From: Atopobiaceae bacterium UBA1367
GTDB lineage: Bacteria > Actinomycetota > Coriobacteriia > Coriobacteriales > Atopobiaceae
Direction: 5' to 3'
Assembly (NCBI GenBank): GCA_002305995.1
Contig: DBRN01000014.1
Span: forward strand, 17,811-44,078
DNA length: 26,268 bases
Shown piece by piece: positions 10,141 through 17,171 of the stretch. A program made the translations under genes and the position numbers. Positions within the stretch are counted from its first letter, which is position 1; each line of letters begins with the position of its first letter. A model generated the notes under the pieces. That model was not told where the DNA came from. It did no database searches and worked only from the letters and a program-made list of their open reading frames with translations.

Positions 10141-10268
10141 GGCACAGATTTCGACCTATGCGCTGTCGAAAGCGACACGGGCGGGTAGCTGGACGAAAAA
10201 CGGCAGCTCGCCTTCCTCCTCTCCTTCGCGCGTGCGACTCAAACAACGCACAGGTCGAAATCTGTGCC
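10141..10268. repeat. 128-bp element bounded by 22-bp near-perfect inverted repeats
   Basis: The arms at 10141-10162 and 10247-10268 are reverse complements at 21 of 22 positions; the one difference is A versus G in the CCT(A/G)TGCG part. The pairing extends one more base outward (T10140/A10269). The 84-base interior has smaller symmetric pieces, including GTCG-AAAG-CGAC and a GGTAGCTG/CAGCTCGCC pair, so the whole can fold as one long hairpin. It fills the gap between prfA and prmC and has no T-tract. It could be a repeated extragenic palindrome or MITE-like element, or an mRNA structure limiting read-through. No target-site duplication is obvious and no second copy is seen in this window. 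Confidence 0.75.
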
Positions 10269-10309
10269 ATACCACACAGCACAACCCCGGGCAGATTGGA
10301 GCGCCCTGC

Positions 10310-11191
10310 ATGCCCACACAAACCTGGACCGTCGGACGCGTGCTCGACTGGACCATCGGCTACCTCGAACGCAAGGGAGACAAGCGCTCGCGCCTCTCCG
10401 CCGAGTGGCTCCTCTGCTCGGTGACAGGGCTGTCGCGTGTCGAGGTGTATGTCAACTTCGACAGACCGCTCTCCTCGGAGGAGCTTGCCGCCATGCATGA
10501 CGCCGTCGCCCGTCGCGGCAGGGGAGAGCCCTTGCAGTACGTGACGGGAGAGATGCCCTTCCGACACATCATCATGCGCTGCGAGAAGGGCGTGCTCATC
10601 CCCCGGCCAGAGACCGAGGTGCTGGTGGATGCGTGTCTGGAGGCCCTTGTGGGGACGACGGCCCCGAGGGTGCTCGAGGTGGGGACGGGCACGGGCTGCA
10701 TCGCCCTCTCGATCGTCACCGAATGTCCGGGTGCGCGGGTCATCGCGACCGACGTCTCGCCACGCGCCACGGCGCTTGCCACCCGCAACCGTGATGCGCT
10801 CGGCCTGGGGGGTGTCGTCGAGGTGGTGGAGTGTGATCTCGCGTCTGCCGTCCCGGAGGTGCTCATGGGCACCTTCGATCTGCTGGCATCAAACCCGCCC
10901 TACATCCCCTCTGCGGTCCTGGAGCGCGAGGTTCCGCCAGAGGTCAAGGATCACGAGCCTCATCTTGCGCTCGATGGGGGAACGGATGGCCTTGACGTGT
11001 TCCGCCGCCTCCTGGAGTTGGCTCCCCGGGCCCTGAGGCCTGGCGGGACCTTGGCCTGCGAGCTCTCGGAGGACAATGCGCACGTCGCCGCGCAGCTCTG
11101 CGAGCTCGACGAGGGCTGGGCGTCCGTCGGGGTGCGGGAGGATCTGACGCACCGCCCGCGTGTGCTCGTGGCGACAAGGAGGGGTGCCTAG
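10310..11191 (+). CDS. prmC: Release factor glutamine methyltransferase
   Basis: This is a SAM-dependent enzyme that N5-methylates the glutamine of the GGQ motif in RF1 and RF2. The 293 residues show an N-terminal helical substrate-binding domain (VLDWTIGYLERKG...AEWLLCSVTGLSR), the link GEPLQYVTGEMPF, and VLIPRPETEVLVD. The Rossmann-type SAM site is VLEVGTGTGCIALSI, and NPPYIP is the diagnostic catalytic loop. The start ATG at 10310 is preceded by GGAG at 8 bases; the open frame continues upstream through the inverted-repeat element but without protein-like sequence. It follows prfA, its substrate gene, as in many bacteria. It is 2 bases from the next gene, so the two are probably co-translated. 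Confidence 0.95.
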   Translation: MPTQTWTVGRVLDWTIGYLERKGDKRSRLSAEWLLCSVTGLSRVEVYVNFDRPLSSEELAAMHDAVARRGRGEPLQYVTGEMPFRHIIMRCEKGVLIPRPETEVLVDACLEALVGTTAPRVLEVGTGTGCIALSIVTECPGARVIATDVSPRATALATRNRDALGLGGVVEVVECDLASAVPEVLMGTFDLLASNPPYIPSAVLEREVPPEVKDHEPHLALDGGTDGLDVFRRLLELAPRALRPGGTLACELSEDNAHVAAQLCELDEGWASVGVREDLTHRPRVLVATRRGA

Positions 11192-11193
11192 GG

Positions 11194-11952
11194 ATGGGAT
11201 CAGTCCTGCGAATAAGCCAACAGGGCCCGTCCCGCTCGGCCATGGACGAGGCGGTGGCCACCCTCGCCTTTGGGGGCGTGCTCGTCATGCCCACCGACTC
11301 GGTGTATGGTATCGGCTGCGCGGCGACGCCGGGCAACCCCGCCCACGAGCGCATCTTTGCCATCAAGCGTCGCGACCGCGCGCAGACGCTGCCCTGGCTG
11401 ATCGCCGATCCGAGCGACCTTGGGCGCTATGCCCGTGCCGTGCCCGACTACGTGCGCCCACTCGTCACGCGTCACTGGCCGGGGGCGCTGACGCTGGTGC
11501 TCCACGCCTCGGAGGCCGTGCCCGAGGAGTACCGTGCGGCCGACGGGACCATCGCCCTGCGCTGCCCCGACTCCGACCTGGTGCGCACCCTGGCACGGAT
11601 GGTGGGGGTCCCCCTTGCCACCACCAGCGCGAACACGCATGGTGAGGCGGCGGCCACGAGCGGTGCGGGCGTCGAGGGGCGCATCGTGGCAGCGGCGGAC
11701 CTCACGCTCGACGCGGGCCCGGCGCCCCTTGCGGTCGCCTCCACCATCGTGGGGTGCCTGGGACCCCGACCCGAGATCCTCCGCGAGGGCGCCCTTGCCG
11801 CGGCAGACGTCCTGGCGGCTGCCGCGGATGCGCAGGCCCCGTCTCAGGACCCTGCCTTGCGTCAAAGTCGTGGGCATGCCAAGCGGTCACCCGCTGATGA
11901 CGGCCCATGCGCTAAGCTACCCAAGGACCTTTCCCACGAGCAGAAGGAGTAG
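11194..11952 (+). CDS. tsaC: L-threonylcarbamoyladenylate synthase (TsaC/Sua5/YrdC family)
   Basis: The family forms threonylcarbamoyl-AMP from threonine, bicarbonate and ATP for t6A37 modification of ANN-decoding tRNAs. In the 252-residue protein, the YrdC-domain features are GGVLVMPTDSVYGIGC, FAIKRRDRAQTLPWLI (the KxR signature), RHWPGALTLVL, IALRCPDSDLV and PLATTSANTHGEAAA (SxN). The domain covers about residues 15-210. The last 40 residues (DAQAPSQDP to the end) are low-complexity and show no Sua5 domain. AAGGAGG lies 11 bases before the ATG, inside the end of prmC. The stop codon overlaps the rpiB ribosome-binding site (AAGGAGTAG). The exact symbol (tsaC versus ywlC/sua5) is a convention. 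Confidence 0.92.
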   Translation: MGSVLRISQQGPSRSAMDEAVATLAFGGVLVMPTDSVYGIGCAATPGNPAHERIFAIKRRDRAQTLPWLIADPSDLGRYARAVPDYVRPLVTRHWPGALTLVLHASEAVPEEYRAADGTIALRCPDSDLVRTLARMVGVPLATTSANTHGEAAATSGAGVEGRIVAAADLTLDAGPAPLAVASTIVGCLGPRPEILREGALAAADVLAAAADAQAPSQDPALRQSRGHAKRSPADDGPCAKLPKDLSHEQKE

Positions 11953-11956
11953 GGGC

Positions 11957-12418
11957 ATGCGCATAGCCATCGCTTCCGATCACGGCGGCTTCGACCAGAA
12001 GGCCCCCCTCATCGCGCACCTCAAGGGGAGAGGCCACTCGGTGAGCGACTTTGGCCCCGACACCGACGAGAGCGTCGACTACCCCGACTACGCTGGCCCC
12101 GTCGCGCACGCCGTGTCTGTGGGGGACGCGGATCGTGGCGTGCTCATCTGCGGGACGGGCATCGGCATGTCGATCACCGCAGACAAGGTTCCCGGCGTCC
12201 GGGCGGCGCCTGTCCAGAACGTGACCTTCGCCCACCTCTTCCGCCAGCACAACGACGGCAACGTGCTCTGCCTCTCGGGGCGCTTCGTCAGCCTCGAAGA
12301 TAACTTGGCCATTGTCGACGAGTTTCTTGCCACGGAATTCGAGGGTGGTCGCCATACGGCACGTGTCGAGAAGGCCATGCGCGAGGATACGCCCTCCGCT
12401 CAGCGATCGGGCTGCTAG
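11957..12418 (+). CDS. rpiB: Ribose-5-phosphate isomerase B
   Basis: RpiB interconverts ribulose 5-phosphate and ribose 5-phosphate in the non-oxidative pentose phosphate pathway. The 153-residue protein has the RpiB/LacAB signatures IASDHGG (N-terminal), VDYPDYAGPVA, the catalytic-cysteine motif ICGTGIGMSI, and HNDGNVLCLSGR. AAGGAG ends 7 bases before the ATG and overlaps the stop of the preceding gene, indicating coupling. A TAAGCT hexamer at 11913 could be a weak local promoter, but no -35 is visible. Without close comparison, a related sugar-phosphate isomerase (LacA/LacB type) cannot be fully excluded, but a single-subunit gene outside a lac operon favours RpiB. Confidence 0.93.
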   Translation: MRIAIASDHGGFDQKAPLIAHLKGRGHSVSDFGPDTDESVDYPDYAGPVAHAVSVGDADRGVLICGTGIGMSITADKVPGVRAAPVQNVTFAHLFRQHNDGNVLCLSGRFVSLEDNLAIVDEFLATEFEGGRHTARVEKAMREDTPSAQRSGC

Positions 12419-12469
12419 CGATCGCCTCCGTCCGACGTCCGGGCACACCAGAGACAGGAGCACCCATCC

Positions 12470-13729
12470 ATGTATCTCGAACACCTGACCAGTCAGGATC
12501 CGGAACTCGCGTCTGCTATGGGCGACGAGCTCACGCGCCAGCGCAACTCCATCGAGCTCATCGCGTCCGAGAACTTCGTGAGCCTCGCCGTGATGGAGGC
12601 CGTGGGGAGCCCTCTGACCAACAAGTACGCGGAGGGCCTGCCCGGGCACCGCTACTATGGCGGCTGCTGGGCCGTCGACGTCGTCGAGAACATCGCACGC
12701 GATCGCGCCACGAGGCTCTTCGGCGCGTCCTTCGCCAACGTGCAGCCCCACTCGGGCGCCCAGGCAAACTATGCCGCCACCAGCGTCTTTGCCAAGCCGG
12801 GCGACACCATCATGGGCATGGACCTCTCGAATGGCGGCCATCTCACGCACGGCAGCCCTGCCAACTACTCCGGCAAGCTCTTCGACGTGGTCTCCTATGG
12901 CCTCTCCGGCGAGACGGAGCGCATAGACTACGATGACGTTGCGGCAAAGGCCGAGCGGTATCGGCCCAAGCTCATCATCGCCGGCGCCTCCGCCTACCCA
13001 CGCGTGATCGACTTCGGGCGCTTCGCCGAGATCGCCCACGCCGTTGGCGCGGGGCTCATGGTCGACATGGCCCACATCGCCGGCCTCGTTGCGACAGGTG
13101 CTCACCCAAGCCCGATCCCCCACGCCGACGTGGTGACCACCACCACGCACAAGACCCTGCGCGGCACGCGGGGCGGCCTCATCCTCTGGAACGACGAGAC
13201 ATACACCAAGGCCATGAACTCCGCCGTGTTTCCCGGCAGCCAGGGCGGTCCGCTCGAGCACGTGATCGCCGGCAAGGCCGTGGCCTTCGGCGAGGCGTTG
13301 CAGCCAGACTTCGCTGCCTACATCGAGGACGTCTGCGGCAACGCGCAGGCGCTCGGCCGCGGCATGGAGTCGCGGGGCCTGCGCATGGTGACCGGCGGCA
13401 CCGACAACCACCTGCTGTTGGTGGACCTCACCACGGCAGGCGAGGACGTGACCGGCAAGCGTGCCGAGGCTGCCCTCGACGAGGTGGGCATCACCGTCAA
13501 CAAGAACACCATTCCCGGCGAGAGGCGCTCACCCTTCGTGACGAGCGGCATCCGCGTCGGCTCCGCTGCCATGACCACGCGTGGCTTCGGCAGGGACGAG
13601 GCCGAGCGCATCGGCGAGCTCATTGGCGAGACGGTCACCAAGCTCGGGGATCAGCAGGCGCTTGATGCCGTTGCGACAGAGGTCAAGAGCCTGCTGGCCG
13701 CCCATCCACTGTATCCCGAGCTCGGGTAG
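12470..13729 (+). CDS. glyA: Serine hydroxymethyltransferase
   Basis: This PLP enzyme interconverts serine plus tetrahydrofolate with glycine plus 5,10-methylene-THF, the main source of one-carbon units. The 419-residue length is typical. Visible motifs are RQRNSIELIASENFVS, NKYAEGLPGHRYYGG, NVQPHSGAQAN, LVDMAHIAGLVA, and the PLP-lysine segment VVTTTTHKTLRGTRGG with K228. Downstream are FPGSQGGPLEH and the C-terminal SGIRVGSAAMTTRG. AGGAG lies 9 bases before the ATG. It is 51 bases after rpiB on the same strand and is probably the last gene of the prmC-tsaC-rpiB-glyA run, being followed by a hairpin. Confidence 0.97.
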   Translation: MYLEHLTSQDPELASAMGDELTRQRNSIELIASENFVSLAVMEAVGSPLTNKYAEGLPGHRYYGGCWAVDVVENIARDRATRLFGASFANVQPHSGAQANYAATSVFAKPGDTIMGMDLSNGGHLTHGSPANYSGKLFDVVSYGLSGETERIDYDDVAAKAERYRPKLIIAGASAYPRVIDFGRFAEIAHAVGAGLMVDMAHIAGLVATGAHPSPIPHADVVTTTTHKTLRGTRGGLILWNDETYTKAMNSAVFPGSQGGPLEHVIAGKAVAFGEALQPDFAAYIEDVCGNAQALGRGMESRGLRMVTGGTDNHLLLVDLTTAGEDVTGKRAEAALDEVGITVNKNTIPGERRSPFVTSGIRVGSAAMTTRGFGRDEAERIGELIGETVTKLGDQQALDAVATEVKSLLAAHPLYPELG

Positions 13730-13748
13730 CCGGGAGGGAAGGCCGTCG

Positions 13749-13770
13749 GGAGCCGTTCGACGCGGCTCCT
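13749..13770 (+). terminator. Possible terminator after glyA
   Basis: GGAGCCG (13749-13755) pairs with CGGCTCC (13763-13769) about 20 bases after the glyA stop. The loop is 7 bases and the tail after the stem is T-poor. A second small hairpin, AGGG-CGTCA-CCCT, follows immediately. Position and stem support a terminator; the missing U-tract lowers confidence. Confidence 0.5.
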
Positions 13771-13822
13771 AGGGCGTCACCCTACGTCAACGGTTCCCCC
13801 ACGCGTGCTGCCGACGGGACGC

Positions 13823-13828
13823 TAGAAT
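13823..13828 (+). promoter_or_regulatory. Possible -10 of upp
   Basis: TAGAAT lies 37 bases before the upp start at 13866. No clear -35 is seen. If used, transcription starts near 13835, so the in-frame ATG at 13827 could not be the translation start. Confidence 0.4.
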
Positions 13829-13865
13829 GGTCTCTGACCGCGATCCCAAGGGAAAAGGGGGGCCT

Positions 13866-14510
13866 ATGCCCGACTATGACACCAGCCGCCTGATCGTCGT
13901 CGACCATCCGCTCGTGCAGCACAAGCTGTCCATCCTGCGCGACAAGTCGACCTCCACCAAAGACTTCCGTGAGCTGGTGACCGAGCTTGCCATCTTCGAG
14001 GGCTACGAGGCGCTACGCGACCTGCCACTCGAGAAGACGCAGGTGGAGACCCCCCTCGAGACGATGGCAGGCTACAGGATCGCCGGCAAGAAGATCGCCA
14101 TCATCCCCATCCTGCGCGCAGGCCTGGGCATGGTGGACGGCATCCTCTCCCTCGTGCCGTCAGCACGCGTGGGCCACGTGGGCATGTATCGTGACGAGAA
14201 GACCCACGAGCCCGTTCAGTATTACTGCAAGTTTCCCCCCAAGATCGAGGACCGCACCTGCCTCGTCGTCGACCCGATGCTTGCCACGGGAGGATCGCTC
14301 ACGGCAGCCATCCAGTTCCTGCGCGAGGCCGGCGTGAAGGACATCCGTGCGCTCACGTTGGTCAGCTGCCCCGAGGGCGTGAAGGCCGTGCTCGACTTCG
14401 ATCCCGACGTGCGCCTGTACACCTGCGTCGTCGACCGCCAGCTGAACAGGAGTGCCTACATCCTTCCCGGCCTCGGCGATGCGGGCGATCGCATCTACGG
14501 CACCAAGTAG
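13866..14510 (+). CDS. upp: Uracil phosphoribosyltransferase
   Basis: This pyrimidine-salvage enzyme makes UMP from uracil and PRPP. The 214 residues show the UPRTase pattern: HPLVQHKLSILRDKSTSTKDFRELV near the start, IPILRAGLGMVDG, and HVGMYRDEKTHEPVQYYCKFP. The PRPP-binding loop is CLVVDPMLATGGSLTAAI, followed by the uracil-site end YILPGLGDAGDRIYGTK. The start at 13866 gives the usual N-terminus and has a G-rich AAGGGG ribosome-binding site close upstream. An ATG at 13827 would add 13 residues of non-family sequence. It lies alone between the possible glyA terminator and the ATP synthase operon. Confidence 0.96.
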   Translation: MPDYDTSRLIVVDHPLVQHKLSILRDKSTSTKDFRELVTELAIFEGYEALRDLPLEKTQVETPLETMAGYRIAGKKIAIIPILRAGLGMVDGILSLVPSARVGHVGMYRDEKTHEPVQYYCKFPPKIEDRTCLVVDPMLATGGSLTAAIQFLREAGVKDIRALTLVSCPEGVKAVLDFDPDVRLYTCVVDRQLNRSAYILPGLGDAGDRIYGTK

Positions 14511-14588
14511 GGACGCCGCGGCACGCTGGGGAGAGGGCGCCCGCCCCCGGTGGGACGCTCGCCGTTCAAATTGTGTCAGCGATGCACT

Positions 14589-14616
14589 TTCGGAACGCGA
14601 GGTATGGCGTTTTGGA
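14589..14616 (+). terminator. Possible terminator after upp
   Basis: CGGAACGC (14591-14598) can pair with GCGTTTTG (14607-14614), with two G-U pairs, around an 8-base loop. The T-run lies within the 3' arm and not after it. It sits in the 162-base gap between upp and the next gene, which is otherwise without an assignable feature. Confidence 0.3.
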
Positions 14617-14672
14617 CGAGGCAAGACTAGACTTCCAGCCGTTCGGGCACGCGCGTCCTCGGGAGAAGACCT

Positions 14673-14999
14673 ATGGGTGAGGCAGGGGCCGCATGCGTGG
14701 GTCTCATGCTTGGTATAGTGGGATGCATCCCATCGACGACCTTGTTCGAGCGGGCGCTGAAGAGCAGGCGACCCGTGAGCGTCGCCGCCGGTCTCGCGAG
14801 CCTCGTGGTGTCGTTTGGCATCATGACGTCGTCGCTGATCGTGGTGCACTGGTTGGCTCGCGAGCACGTGCTCGTCTTTGGGTGTGCGGAGTCTGCCTCG
14901 TTCCTGCTCGTGTGGGTGGTCGAGGCGTGGAGGGCCTGGCGGGACGCGAACGCTCCCGCCCGTTCGGGAGAAAGGAATAGTGGTGAACCCACTGGATAA
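14673..14999 (+). CDS. Small membrane protein preceding atpB (AtpI-like by position)
   Basis: This is a 108-residue hydrophobic protein with three likely membrane segments, at about residues 7-25, 34-62 and 66-87, and a charged polar tail (RAWRDANAPARSGERNSG). Many atp operons begin with a poorly conserved small membrane protein (AtpI/UncI) that assists c-ring assembly or ion supply. Length, topology and position fit, but I see no sequence signature that proves it. GGGAG is 7 bases before the ATG. Its 3' end overlaps atpB by 17 bases, so the two are co-translated. An extended -10 (TGGTATAGT, 14711-14719) lies inside the gene and could give a shorter transcript that lacks this start. Confidence 0.65.
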   Translation: MGEAGAACVGLMLGIVGCIPSTTLFERALKSRRPVSVAAGLASLVVSFGIMTSSLIVVHWLAREHVLVFGCAESASFLLVWVVEAWRAWRDANAPARSGERNSGEPTG

Positions 15000-15789
15000 G
15001 CTTCCTGAGGAGATGGAGGAGCTCGTCGATGGCTTCTCCTCCACCCCGGTCGTCGGAGATCTCTCCGTTGGCGTCACCCAATACTCGTATTGGATGTTCG
15101 TCGCCATTGCGATCCTGCTCGCCGTCATCTTCGTCTTCAGGAGGCGGCAGGCGGAGGGTGGGCTCGTTCCCGAGGGGCGCTTCGTCAACGGCGTGGAGCT
15201 CCTCGTCGAATTCTGCCGGGATGACCTCTGCAAGGCCCTGCTCGGTGATACCTGGCGCGAGCACTTCCCCTTCATCGCCACGATGTTCTTCTTCATCCTG
15301 GTCAACAACGTCGTGGGCGTCATCCCCGGCTGCAAGCCCGGCACGGGCTGCATTGGCACGACGGCCGCGCTCGCCCTGGTGTCGTTCGTGTACTTCATCG
15401 TCGTGGGCGTGCGCCGCAAGGGCGTCGTCGGCTACCTCAAGAGCCTCGCTCCCGCAGGCGTCTCGTTCCCCATGAACGCCCTCGTGTGGGTCATCGAGGT
15501 CTTCTCGAGCTTCCTGCGGCTGGTCACGCTGGCCGTCCGCCTGTTCTGCAACCTGTTTGCCGGCCATGTCGTCCTGGGGACCTTCGCCGTCCTCGCGTCG
15601 CTCTTCTTCGAGCCGCTGCTGGAGGGCGTCTCTGCGGTGGCTGTCGGTCAGGCTGGCGCCTCCCTCTTCTGGGTGGCCATCCTGCTGGTCATCTATGCGG
15701 TCGAGCTGCTCGTCGCTGCCATACAGGCATACGTGTTCACGCTGCTCTCGGCCGTCTACGTTCAGCTCGCCGAGGCGGACGAGCACTGA
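14983..15789 (+). CDS. atpB: ATP synthase Fo subunit a
   Basis: The membrane stator subunit carries the two ion half-channels beside the c-ring. The 268 residues have an N-terminal outside segment, a first helix (YWMFVAIAILLAVIFVF), HFPFIATMFFFILVNNVVGVIPG, and the signature helix FLRLVTLAVRLFCNLFAGH with the essential arginine R186. The C-terminal pair of helices ends in IQAYVFTLLSAVYVQLAEA. All are standard for AtpB. The start is taken as GTG 14983, with AAAGGA ending 6 bases upstream; an adjacent GTG at 14980 is the alternative. No ATG is available at a sensible position. It overlaps the preceding small gene and is the second gene of the atp operon. Confidence 0.96.
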   Translation: MNPLDKLPEEMEELVDGFSSTPVVGDLSVGVTQYSYWMFVAIAILLAVIFVFRRRQAEGGLVPEGRFVNGVELLVEFCRDDLCKALLGDTWREHFPFIATMFFFILVNNVVGVIPGCKPGTGCIGTTAALALVSFVYFIVVGVRRKGVVGYLKSLAPAGVSFPMNALVWVIEVFSSFLRLVTLAVRLFCNLFAGHVVLGTFAVLASLFFEPLLEGVSAVAVGQAGASLFWVAILLVIYAVELLVAAIQAYVFTLLSAVYVQLAEADEH

Positions 15790-15800
15790 GTCGGCATCTC

Positions 15801-15817
15801 GCGGGCGTGCCGCCCGC
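15801..15817 (+). promoter_or_regulatory. Intercistronic hairpin 1 (atpB-atpE)
   Basis: GCGGGCG (15801-15807) and CGCCCGC (15811-15817) form a perfect 7-bp stem with a TGC loop. It has no U-tract. It is the first of two hairpins in the 87-base gap before atpE and may act as an mRNA stability or processing element. Confidence 0.55.
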
Positions 15818-15840
15818 GGTGCATAGGCATGTCCTGAAGC

Positions 15841-15859
15841 TCGCCGGACACCCCGGCGA
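15841..15859 (+). promoter_or_regulatory. Intercistronic hairpin 2 before atpE
   Basis: TCGCCGG (15841-15847) pairs with CCGGCGA (15853-15859) around ACACC, 6 bases before AAGGAGG of atpE. A structure next to a near-ideal ribosome-binding site fits selective high expression of subunit c, which is needed in many copies per complex. Confidence 0.55.
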
Positions 15860-15876
15860 ATGACAAAGGAGGAATC

Positions 15877-16068
15877 GTGGGAGCTATTGGTTACAGCCTT
15901 GGTGTTATCGGTGCGGCTCTGGGCATCAGCCTTGCGGCGTACGGCGCGATGACGTCGATGGCACGCCAGCCCGAGGTCCAGGGACGTCTCTTCACCGTCT
16001 TCATCCTCGCCTCGGCCTTCATTGAGGCGCTTGCCCTGATCGGCTTCGTCGTCACGCTCATCTCCTAG
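15877..16068 (+). CDS. atpE: ATP synthase Fo subunit c
   Basis: This is the rotor-ring proteolipid. It has two membrane helices joined by the polar loop ARQPE (R30-Q31-P32), with the essential carboxylate E50 in helix 2 (AFIEALALIGFV). At 63 residues it is shorter than the usual 70-80. The Na+ ligand pattern is absent: the helix 1 position corresponding to the Q of Na+-type rings is I17, and E50 is followed by Ala, not Ser/Thr. Proton coupling is therefore inferred. Translation starts at GTG 15877 with AAGGAGG 4 bases upstream, the strongest ribosome-binding site of the operon. Two hairpins precede it. Confidence 0.96.
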   Translation: MGAIGYSLGVIGAALGISLAAYGAMTSMARQPEVQGRLFTVFILASAFIEALALIGFVVTLIS

Positions 16069-16108
16069 CGCCACCGATGTGATGACGTTCCGATTATTGG
16101 AGGTTCGA

Positions 16109-16711
16109 ATGAACACGAACAAGCCGGGCTTCGCAGGGCTGGTGGGCGTCGCGGGCGGGCTTGCGCTCATGAGCCAGCTCGCCGCTCCCGCGACGGCCTA
16201 TGCCGCAGGGGCGGACATCCTGCTGCCCAAGCCTGCGGAGTTCATCCCCGCGCTCATCGCGTTTCTGGTCATCTGGCTCATCATGGCCAAGGTGGCATGG
16301 CCGGCGATCATCCAGACGCTCGATGCGCGCCAGGAGCGGATCGAGGGCGACCTGAAGGCCGCCGAGGATGCCAAGGAGCAGGCGGAGGCAAAGGCCCAGG
16401 CATACGACGAGCGCGTTGCGGCCGCCGAGCGCAGGGCCGACGAGATCATTGCCGAGGCAAAGCGAGACGCTGAGGTCATGCGCGCCGACATGATCGCCGA
16501 GGCTCAGGAGGAGTCCCAGGCCATCATCGGCAAGGCGCGCGGCGTCATCGACGCCGAGCGCGCCAAGGCCATGCAGGAGCTGTCCGGCTCCATCGTCGAC
16601 CTCTCCGTCGAGATAGCCACGAAGGTCATCGGCGACGGCCTCGACATCGAGCAGCAGCGGGCCCTCGCCATCAAGTATCTCTCGGAAGTGGGTAGCCTGA
16701 ATGACGACTAG
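16109..16711 (+). CDS. atpF: ATP synthase Fo subunit b with signal-like N-terminus
   Basis: This is the peripheral stalk subunit linking subunit a to F1. From the ATG at 16109 (GGAGG 5 bases upstream) the protein is 200 residues. Residues 1-32 resemble a signal peptide: basic start, hydrophobic stretch GLVGVAGGLALM, then an AxA-type site in ATAYAAG. The usual single anchor helix follows (EFIPALIAFLVIWLIMAKVAWP). After that comes the long charged coiled coil (LDARQERIEGDL to about residue 165) with typical EAKAQA/EIIAEAKRDAE repeats and a delta-binding C-terminus. Subunit b usually has no segment before its anchor helix, so this N-terminus is notable. It overlaps atpH by 11 bases. Confidence 0.95.
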   Translation: MNTNKPGFAGLVGVAGGLALMSQLAAPATAYAAGADILLPKPAEFIPALIAFLVIWLIMAKVAWPAIIQTLDARQERIEGDLKAAEDAKEQAEAKAQAYDERVAAAERRADEIIAEAKRDAEVMRADMIAEAQEESQAIIGKARGVIDAERAKAMQELSGSIVDLSVEIATKVIGDGLDIEQQRALAIKYLSEVGSLNDD

Positions 16712-17171
16712 GCGCACCGATTCTGACAAGGTCGAGGCCTACACCAGAGCCCTCATGGAGGCGGCCGCCGCGGAGGGGCGCTCCGCGCATGACCTCCAGC
16801 AGCTGAGGCATGCCCTCAAGTTCTCCCCCGAGATGCTTGAGACGATCGCCAACATGGACAACGCCAATGAGACCCACCTGATCGAGCAGGTGTACCGTGA
16901 GTTCAAGGAGCGCCTCGACAGGGGCGACCAGACCATCTCGGTCGATGTCACCACGGCCGTCCCCATGGGCGACGAGCTACGCGCCAAGGTGAAGGAGAAG
17001 TGCGAGCGCGACTTCGCTCGTCCCGTCTACCTCGTGGAGCATGTCGAGCCCAAGATCCTTGGCGGGATCATCATCGAGGCACGCGGCAGCCGACGCGACG
17101 CGTCGGTGCGCACGCACCTTGTCAACATCCGCAAGACCCTCTCATCTACCTTCGTGGGGGGTGACGAGTAA
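16701..17171 (+). CDS. atpH: ATP synthase F1 subunit delta
   Basis: Delta caps F1 and binds the b stalk. The 156-residue protein keeps the recognisable C-terminal part (VEPKILGGIIIEARGSRRDASVRTHLVNIRKTL) and the central helices. The N-terminal domain, usually about 105 residues, looks shortened; total length is about 20 below the usual 175-180. The ATG at 16701 lies within the end of atpF and has no good ribosome-binding site, so translation is probably coupled. The stop TAA directly abuts the GTG of atpA. Confidence 0.92.
   Translation: MTTRRTDSDKVEAYTRALMEAAAAEGRSAHDLQQLRHALKFSPEMLETIANMDNANETHLIEQVYREFKERLDRGDQTISVDVTTAVPMGDELRAKVKEKCERDFARPVYLVEHVEPKILGGIIIEARGSRRDASVRTHLVNIRKTLSSTFVGGDE

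Noticed and set aside
10058..10309. N-terminal extension of prmC through the inverted repeat
   Set aside because: The translated sequence is not family-like and overlaps the prfA end; the ATG at 10310 gives the normal PrmC N-terminus.
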